The position numbers and the translations under genes are program-made. A stretch of DNA of 64,000 bases, from assembly GCA_037176845.1 (NCBI GenBank), contig JAYKXP010000009.1:682001-746000 (forward strand), read 5' to 3'. This DNA is from Paramarasmius palmivorus. Lineage: Eukaryota > Basidiomycota > Agaricomycetes > Agaricales > Marasmiaceae. Positions 55,985-64,000 of the stretch are shown here, in pieces; positions within the stretch are counted from its first letter, which is position 1, and every line of letters begins with the position of its first letter. The notes beneath the pieces were generated by a model, which was given only the letters and a program-made list of their open reading frames with translations, did no database searches and was not told the origin of the DNA.

Positions 55985-58900
55985 TCAATGACTACTCCCC
56001 TTCTCCACTACAACTCTCCACCATGCTGTCGTCTCCCGGTCTAACCTCCGTATTCTATCATCCTCCTCCATCAAATCCGGGCTGTGCGTTTCGAGGAAGT
56101 CCCTGTCATCGAATTGGCGTAGCAGTCGTATACTGTCTCTTCCTCGACTTCGGGACAGAGCCACATATAGGTTAAACAGTGTTAGTTTTCCTTTGAATTG
56201 TTAGCAGATTACAAGTGCCTAAATTGTTGATAGACTTACCTGTGGGAGGCCTCGCCACGTCAACCACAACTGCTCCAATAGTTTGTCCCTGAGCACGATA
56301 ATCTGTGAATGCGTATGCGAGAGTCATCGGAAATTGATGTCGTTTCACTGTCTTGGATGCCGACTTCCTGTTATTTGACTGCGACACCGTAACGCGAAGA
56401 GATTGAGAGATTGGAGATATAGGGATCACACCATGCTCCAACCCTGGAAGCTTCCGTGCTCTGGTTCTGTCCATCTTAACTAAGACGTACAATGGCAAAC
56501 GTTTCAAATGCACAGCTCCGTTCTCCTCCCGTTCGATATCATCTTCACTGTTCAATACTATGTCGACGATCTCGGCCCAAGCCCCATTTGCTATATCCAA
56601 GTCTGTGTCGAGGTTCTGCGTCACCATGACTTTTGCACCAATGGCTAATTCAATGGTTCGTGGTAATATTCTCTTTGATTGCGACCCGCCAGCTGATTCT
56701 CGCTTGAACAAGGCATAACGCTCGCGAAGGTTTAATGGATGTCCATTGATCGAGTCTTCTGCTTTACAAATGAAGCGCCGGTTGCCTGTCTTGCTGCAAT
56801 GTTGTCGGAGGGCTGCTTCATTCCAGCGATCGCGGACCCCGTGTCGAGGCGTGATGAGGATAGGGTCCTTAGCTAAGAACTCTTCATCCTTCTTTTCAGG
56901 ATCAAGAACGAGTCCTCGGAGCATCGTTAAATCGTCGCTGTTGACGTTACCATTCCGCAGTCGGTCAAGGAATCCTTTCCACCCATGATCCACGACCCTC
57001 ATCTGCTGCCTCAACATCACAACAGTTGTGAACTCCTCGTAGATCCTGCGACCTAGTTGGCGATCTGCTGTATCATGCATCAAATCTATGGAGAAGTACA
57101 GCGCTTCTTGGGCCGCCGTTGCCACTGGAGGAAATTGATGGAAGTCTCCGCATATGATCACGTTCACTCCGCCGAATGAAAGTGATGATGTGTTATCCTC
57201 CTCAGGCTGCTTTCCTATCCCAATGTTCCGCGAAAGTCGTGCAAGGAACGTCTTTGAAAGCATGGAGTGCTTGTCGATAATCAGGTATGTCTTCTCTCTC
57301 CAGAATGCCTCCAGCTTCTCCTTCTTCTTGTTAGAAACCTGCTGATTTCCAGCGACAGGTATCAGGGCAATTTCATGCAAAGTCTTCCCTTCAATCAACG
57401 ACGCTGCTATCCCTGTATATGCAGCCTTTTGGAGCATGAATGGCACACCACGAAGCTCAAACAATTTGGTGATTGTCTGAATCACTCTTGACTTCCCGGT
57501 ACCTCCCTGCCCATGGATCGCTAGGCGTAAAGGCGGCAAATCGGGTGCATTCTGGAGGTGCTGCTGAAGATGCCACGCTACAATATCATATGCCCGCCTC
57601 TGTTCATCATTCAACTCGTTCAGTTGCAGACTGTCCAACCCATTCTCGTCTGACGGCATACTCGCCGCCGTAATATGTTCAACCTCGGGCAGTCGGTGTC
57701 CAGGCTGTAACATTAAATCAACGCGCCCTTCGTGTTGCTCTTGCAACTGTCCCTGCCCAACCGATATCAAAGCTTGCTGGTTTGCGTCGTCGTCCAACAA
57801 CGCCCGCCACTGCCTGTAATTGTGCCGGTCCTGATCTGAAGCAATGCGCAATGGATGTGAGGACTGTGTTCCTGGGTTATCGCAATCAAGGAGCCCAGCC
57901 GCACGTGCAAAAAACACTGCAGCCCTTCCATGGTTGTCCTCCCGTTCATTGTTTCCTAAAAGGTTCCTCTCCATTTCCTCCATACGCTCCATTGTCAATC
58001 CCCCTGCAAGAACGGAATCCTGTGTTCCGTCATCTTCGCCATCATCCCCTTCATCATCTACCAACATCTCGGTGTCATCGCGCTCAGAACTCTTCTCCAC
58101 GGCTGCACGCTGACATTCAAAATAGTATTGTATGTTTGTCATGATGTCACGAGTTGGCTGAGGTGCTTGTTGTACAAACACTGCCATTGCATCTTGCCAA
58201 GTCTCGTTTGCGTTCTTTAGATCGCTTTCGATATTGCGCCAAGGTTTTAGCAACAAGAGCATCGAGGCACAGTAGAACTCCTGTTCCTCGGAACAATCCC
58301 GTCTCGGAAACCGAGCCCCCACAAAATTCGGAAGTGTATTATGCCCTGGACTCTTTATGACGCGGTAGATCTTGCCCTTTGAAGGATGGTCCCCTATGTA
58401 AGCATGTCTTTCATGACGGCGCCCATCATATACTTCGCCTTCATGCGGTTGATCGAGGAGTTGACCTTGCTTTGCCCTTTCCTCCCAGGTGTTCACAAAG
58501 AAGTCGATAACATTCATATTCTCCAACTGCTCGCCCCGGAACATGTAATCCGTGAATTGACTTTTAACGCAAAGTGCGCCGTTACGATCAACTTCAAGGT
58601 CGACAATTTCATCCATGTTATTCTCGTTCTGAATGCAGACATGTAAGTTATTGTGGAACATGTTACAGCTCTGTCACTCACATCTTCATTACCTCTAGCA
58701 TTTGGTATCTCAACGTCTTGCATATTTTCATTACTGTAATGGTCTGGTTAGCATGGGGCTGTGAGTATGGAACACAATTACTCACCTCGACAACCGAAGG
58801 TATGGATATTTATCGCACAAATTGGAAACAAATCCTGACCAGTATATGGTTGCGTAACGATGAGAACAGAATGTATCGCCCCAACCCATCAAATACGAGA

Positions 58901-61900
58901 TGACCATTGGTCCCGCCATCTCTTGCTCTCGATTGATAGCATTAGCTAGTCGGAATAGCAACAATCGTTGTCGCTCACGCCGGCTTGTTGTCTCGCTTGT
59001 CTGTGCCTGATGATATGCAAAAGTGCCTGAAGTAATAGCTGACAAGTTGTGGCTTCGCTGCTGAGGCTTCGCAATGTACTTTGTGACATAAAATGTAATG
59101 TTCTTCGTATCTCCTCCGTTTGTCAAGAGTTTGATGTCGTTGTTAGCGCGGGTGCAGATGGAAATGCTTGGAACATAGCTGTTGAAAAATCCATAGGTTC
59201 TGCGGGGTCCCCAAGATCCATCCTCTTGGACGAATGCTGCTTCTGAAAGCTCCCAAGGAGCTCGTCTTTTGCAACTGATCCTTCCCCGTCTATCCATAAC
59301 CAAACATCTCCGAGGCTCACATTCGTGTACCTGCTTTTCCCTCACAACCCTTTTCTCGAAATCTGCTGATTCCTCCGCATACCGTGGCGAATCGGGATTA
59401 GGTGGCCGAGAATAAGCCACGTCCTTCTCACCTGCGACCATTTGAATATCCTCCTCCGAATCAAGCCCGGGATATGATGCTCGAATCCTGGCTGTAATAA
59501 AGGCCACAACCCGGTGCCGGAAATCTTCGGATTTGAGAAGTTCATGCATCTCCTCATGCGTTGGTGTGTTCGCGAGCCACAGCAAGAGGTGCAGATGAAG
59601 GCTTCCTCGCCCCTGGCATTCCACCACTCCGAAGAATGCAACAACATGTCCAAATATCCCTTCGTCGCTATCGTAAAGGTAGCTTTCCCTCCATGAACGA
59701 ACACCAAATAAAGTTTTGATGATTGTCTTCACCATGTAGTGGAAATATTCGGCGGCACCATATGGATCTGAGGCTATATTCTCTGCCCTCTTATCCTTGT
59801 CAGGCCCTGTTGATGCGCAAAATGCATCTAGATTGATGTCTTCGCCGCACATAACCTGAGCTACTGGATCATGTAGGTCACATGGATTTATCGTCACCCA
59901 CAGTGTAGGTGGTCCTTTACATGTGATAGTGGACCAAATTTGACTTCGTAATTTGGACCTGCTAGCATTAGATCCGGAAACGCGACCCGAAACGCTTTGC
60001 ATATGTCTCCGGAGCAGTTGGATGGCAGGGTCGGTGATGGGCTCTTTGGATGCTTCCTGGCGTTCGGCGTGTTGCAGGCGCTCAGGCGTGATGGTGGTGA
60101 GAACTGCGCAATCACGATCGAACGTCTTCCTCTGCATCTGGACGCGAGCCGAACCTAAAGCCTCTCGCCGCTGCAAAATGCTGAATGCAACGAATGGGAA
60201 TTTCTCGTGCTTTCGAAAGTGTCGATCATGGTACCGCAGTGCCCAACGAACATGCTCCTTGAATTCGACTTCGACTCGACGATCACTTTCAATACCACCT
60301 CGACCATATGGGAACAGTACCGGGAATGCCTTCTCAAAGTAATTATGTCCGGTTGCAGTGCTCCGGTCTACTGCTTCACTTCCCTCATTCCCGTGCAATG
60401 GCCGACCAAAATCATTTACCAGCCGGTTGCCATGCCTCACTACGTAGGCACCTTCATCACCCTTCTTCCATGTATTTGCCAAACTCCAGCGTGCAAGCTC
60501 GCTGGAAGGCATCTGCGTAAGATCGGAATCGATGGCTCCATGGAATTGTAGTGGGATTACATCTGGAGAAGCATCATGGTCGGAAATTTCATCACCTGTT
60601 TGGGTATCATGTGCTTAAGATCATGCGAACAGGCTCTATCTTTGTTAGCTCACCTTCAATTCCTTGCTGTCCGTCATCCAACAGGACATATCCTCCTTCT
60701 TCTTGCATTGCAACCCTATCGTCGTCTACACGCCGCAAAATGTCCATTATATCGTCAGGGACATCATCGTCTGGCAATGCGCACAATCGGTCCTCGCTGA
60801 TGACAATGTGACCATAGTACTTCGTGTTATGGGACTTCAACCATGCAAGTGCTGCTCCAACTATTGAGCGCCGCACTCGGAAAGTATTGTATATCCACGA
60901 TTTGGGAAGTTCTCCCAGACCAGAGTAGGTAATCGTGATCACGGAGGACAGAATCGCAGGTGGACGAGGCATCAGGTTTCCATGAAGCATTTCAAGAATG
61001 CTGCTTTGATCGAGCTCGAAACTGGTGACATTACCACGCATTGCTCGTTGAAGCTGCTCCGCCTTCCGTATCCCTGATTTCTTTGGAAACAGTTTGAATA
61101 CAAACACCCGAGGATAAACGAGGGCAATGAGCTGCTGCTCTGCAAATGACAGTCGGCATAACTCCAAAGGAATGGGCCCAATCCACATGTCATTTGCGAG
61201 CGAAAATCTAGGTGGTAAGTCACCCCTTTTCTCACTCCTCAGCTCGTCGTAACACTGACTACAAATATGCCCTGCTAGATCGCCGTCTTGGTCATGGGAC
61301 ATCACCATTTGCTCTACCAACGCTCCATTGATCAGCTCCTGTGCGGGATGTGGTGTTGTTGGGCGAAGCCGATGTATATTGGGAAGTTTGCTGAGCTTTA
61401 GGAACCGCCACTGTTCGTTTTCCCTTGCCAGTATACGATCCTTCTGTCTTGCGCAACAAAAGCAAACCAAGCGCTCAAGCGCTCGATTCGATGTTGCTGA
61501 AAGGAAGTCCTTGTGACAGGAAGTGACTCTTGAATCGGACGGGAGTTCTAAAAACTTGCTTGTATCACGGACAGGAGTGTCTTGAACAGGCCGGCGCCTC
61601 CGAACATTTCGATGTGTGTGGTTATCGTCCTCTCCTTCTCTCCTTCTTTTTCTACCCCTTGTCTTTCTGTTTCCCTCCTCTATCAATGCAGCGCGTATCT
61701 CTGGGGGTGCGTGAAACAAAACATGCTCAACGAGCCGATCTTTTCTTTGTCGAACGGTGTGAGGGAGTGATATGGTCCGGCCAACAATATGCAAGATTTC
61801 GGAACATGTAAGCTTGGATACGATATCCAAAGCAGAGGGACTTTCAGCTTCTAGAGGCATAGAAGGACGAAGGTATGCGACGTGAAAAATTCTATTCCCG

Positions 61901-62007
61901 ACTGCCCGCTCACCGGCGACCGCCATCAAAGCAATGATTACTCCGCTCATCAACGCAAAAACTTTTCCTCCTTTTGCTCCACCTCTCTCTGGTCTTAATG
62001 ACCTCAT
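55985..62007 (-). CDS. Helitron Rep/helicase protein (1,936 aa, five exons)
   Basis: Exons 62007-60654, 60595-58786, 58733-58682, 58628-56240 and 56190-55985 join in frame with introns of 49-58 bp. The N-terminal third has the cysteine-containing Helitron leader region (CSQ-CYDEL and CDLPPRFSLANDMWIG-like, DUF6570 type). The Rep part has the HUH motif in RGSLHLHLLLW and the tyrosine motif FYVTKYIAK, expected for rolling-circle nicking. The C-terminal part is a PIF1-type helicase: Walker A GQGGTGKS, DFHQFPPV, YRAQGQT and LYVALSRSRGR. The Walker B box reads LIIDKHSML where the family has a D-E pair; the catalytic glutamate is lysine here. ATP hydrolysis should therefore be impaired even though the frame is open. 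The start ATG at 62007 is the first in frame. Confidence 0.88.
55985..62007 (-). mobile_element. Helitron (coding extent; ends not located)
   Basis: The Rep-HUH plus PIF1 helicase gene defines an autonomous-type Helitron. Helitrons begin with TC and end with CTRR after a short hairpin, inserting between A and T without target-site duplication. I looked for these ends on both sides and could not fix them, so the interval given is only the gene. The adjacent gene at 62147-63216 may lie inside the element. Confidence 0.6.
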
Positions 62008-62146
62008 TTCTATGTGAGACAGTACAGGTATGTACTCGAACTTTCTATCTCCTCATATATTTAACCACATCCAACGTTTAATGCACCTCTACAGTCTCAA
62101 CTCAGTCAATTTCCTCTTCCTCCAATTCGTAGCCTCAATCTACAAC

Positions 62147-63216
62147 ATGGCCCCATCTCCCATTGATCTTTCAGAGGTCTTTGACTTGCATCTCAAGGAC
62201 CCTCTCTCACTTCATAGCGAAAACTTCTTAAAAAATGTCATGTTCAAGCATTCCGGCTCGGGGGAAATAGTTGTTCAGAAGGGATCAAAGGAACGCGAAG
62301 ATAAAGCTGCAGTTCTAAAGGCAAGTTGAATACGTATTCATGTATAGATGCGTCACTGAACTTCATAATCTTGTCAGATAATTGGTCGGGTCTCGAACAA
62401 CGATTGTTTCCTATCACCGTTCACAACCTGGACACGTAAAACTGGCCGCGAATTCAATTCCATTGAATTCTCGTTCTCCTTGGACGAGCCTTCTCATTGT
62501 ATTCCCTTCAAAACTGCACATTGGAAGGCTGCGACCAAACGTTTGAACACCCTATTGAATCTCGAAAGCAATGCCGATTTTAGACGCCAAGGTGTCTTGC
62601 TGCATGCAGGCAATGATCGGGATAGGATTCAACTCAAACATTCTGCATTCTCAGTAAGTTTCTAATGTTTGCTGTCATAACAACTATCTAAATATATTAC
62701 CATGACAGCCAAAAGACCCTGAGGCAACGGATGACAGCGATTCAGGTGCGATTATTCAGTGTTTGAGCTCAACATTCAAGGAACTGAGATGTCTATCTAG
62801 ATTCTGGACTGCCCGAAGCGTTCACCTGGAATGGCTGGCCTGCCATAGGCGACGCAAAAGAAGCCCTGGATGAGCTTCACAGCAGAGGTACTCATGACCT
62901 TGTCCCTCTGCCTGCATACGATATGGATGCGGAGCTCATCTCCCCGGAGTGCTATAAAGACATTCTTATGAATGCTGTCGTGGAGGTTCATTTTGTATTG
63001 GAGCACTGGAGGATCTCGGCTGAAAAGAAGGACGTCTTTAAGGCCAGTATTGTGAAGGTTTATGCGCTTACTCCGCCGTTGAAGTATACTGTCGAATCGC
63101 CTATCAAGGGTTCAAGTCGCCGCCGGATTGAAAGGTCTGACCCCGACTCACCAACGAAGCGGCGGCGCATTGTGACGAGTGGGGAAAACGGTGAAGATTC
63201 AGGTAATCAGGCTTAG
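62147..63216 (+). CDS. Hypothetical protein divergent from the Helitron gene (four exons)
   Basis: Exons 62147-62320, 62378-62653, 62709-62745 and 62801-63216 join in frame to give 300 aa. The first intron has a GC donor (AAG then GCAAGT), a recognised minor class; the others are GT-AG. The protein has FNSIEFSFSLDEPSHCIPFKTAHW, a charged middle, a conserved-looking block LISPECYKDILMNAVVEVHFVLEHW near residues 195-220, and a basic C-terminus with TKRRRIV. I know similar hypothetical proteins from mushroom genomes but no function. It starts 140 bp from the Helitron start codon in the opposite direction, so the two share a promoter region and may travel together. Confidence 0.68.
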
Positions 63217-64000
63217 ACTAGGAAATAATATTGGAACGTTGACGATCCTTGCGCAGGTAGACCCTGATATACCGTCATTGTGTTATGAAGGTAAGCGTCT
63301 GGCTAAAGCATGTGCAAAACATGGACCTAATGCCATTGTATCTAGAACCTGGCAGGGAACTCAGAAGGGGCTTTCTTCATATCCATTCCATTTGTTTCTT
63401 TAACGAAGTAAAATACAATAAATCATCTATTGGCTTTTAGATCAGTATCATAGCTCAATTCATCGATAAAGAAGTTAACAAATTACAATATATCAGACAA
63501 GCAAGGTATTTGCGCGGAACGCGCGCTTTCGAGTGCCAAGTGTCCGATATGTAAGTATCGAGTCGAAGTAGGACTCAACACTATGGGGAGTTTACGCTCA
63601 GTTGGTTTATCGCCGACTTAGATGCGAGAGACCGTACATAGCTATACAGGAAAAAACAATTGCGCCAAGAGCACTAAGTCCCCAAAAGCTCTAGCATCTG
63701 CAGTTTACCTTTGCGCGTAGGAGCTGCTAAGCCCTCTGAGCGGCTTTGTAATTTTTATTCCGCGACTGATGAGCCAACGTTTCTTCCATGAGCATCATTC
63801 ACACTATACAGCCTTTCACGCTCTGCGTTTCATCGCCAGCGCACGGAAATCTTAAGACCTTCATCAGTACGGCAACACAAGAAAGAATGCCACCGGTCAT
63901 ACCGAACGAATTCTTAGCTCTCCACAATCGTCATCTCCAAGGCTAATATGACCGAACATCCCCTCGCTGGTCGGGGGTTGACAACGTACGTCGAAGGGTA
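63217..64000. other. Gene-free right end
   Basis: No convincing reading frame, RNA gene or repeat is seen in the last 784 bp. The sequence may hold the 5' end of the Helitron if the preceding gene is part of it. Confidence 0.35.

Noticed and set aside
58386..60551. Plus-strand frames of 70-130 codons across the Helitron
   Set aside because: They lie antisense to the Rep/helicase exons, whose motifs fix the coding strand.
1..64000. A CRISPR array, rRNA operon or prokaryotic-type operon
   Set aside because: No regularly spaced identical repeats with unique spacers, no rRNA signature and no ribosome-binding-site-led gene series; the region is eukaryotic and intron-rich.

Overview
The window is nuclear DNA of a mushroom-forming basidiomycete (Agaricomycetes, most likely Agaricales). 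The evidence is direct: coding regions are cut by very short introns of about 50 bp with GTRNGT donors and CTAAC-like branch sites. The gene content is also typical of that group: five class I hydrophobins, a crinkler-type NTPase-nuclease, fungal multi-pass membrane proteins, an F-box protein, Copia LTR retrotransposons and a fungal Helitron. No genus can be assigned from this sequence alone.

Layout. 1-6.5 kb: a complete six-exon crinkler-type gene on the minus strand faces a decayed copy of itself on the plus strand, tail to tail; the relic is flanked upstream by degenerate dispersed repeats. 7.3-14 kb: an uncharacterised 526-aa protein (paralogue A), a basic 275-aa protein, a partly resolved membrane-protein gene and an F-box protein. 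14.3-25.7 kb: five class I hydrophobin genes, all on the minus strand, with the same four-exon structure and a conserved promoter/5' leader. Paralogue B of the 7.3-kb gene sits between hydrophobins 1 and 2. 27.9-40.3 kb: a MITE, a multi-pass membrane protein, two decayed short-chain dehydrogenase copies in opposite orientations, a small secreted cysteine-rich protein, an intact DUF4203-type membrane protein, and a DUF6534-like membrane gene broken by an AT-rich repeat carrying a tRNA-like segment.

40.7-54.6 kb is a transposon nest. It holds a TA-flanked MITE, a Copia element that keeps gag and protease only, and a second, nearly complete Copia element whose reading frame is broken by one TAA. 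The second Copia is inserted in a terminal-inverted-repeat DNA element that carries a decayed zinc-finger reading frame. 56.0-62.0 kb is a Helitron Rep/helicase gene that can be spliced into one open frame of 1,936 aa, but its helicase Walker B glutamate is replaced by lysine. A divergently transcribed four-exon gene of unknown function follows at 62.1-63.2 kb.

Biologically, the hydrophobin array points to secreted surface proteins for aerial hyphae or fruiting bodies. The crinkler-type gene and the A/B family belong to expanded, fast-turnover agaricomycete families. The right half is mostly mobile DNA in several layers. Exon coordinates were worked out by hand from frame and splice-site consistency and have not been checked with transcripts or database searches.
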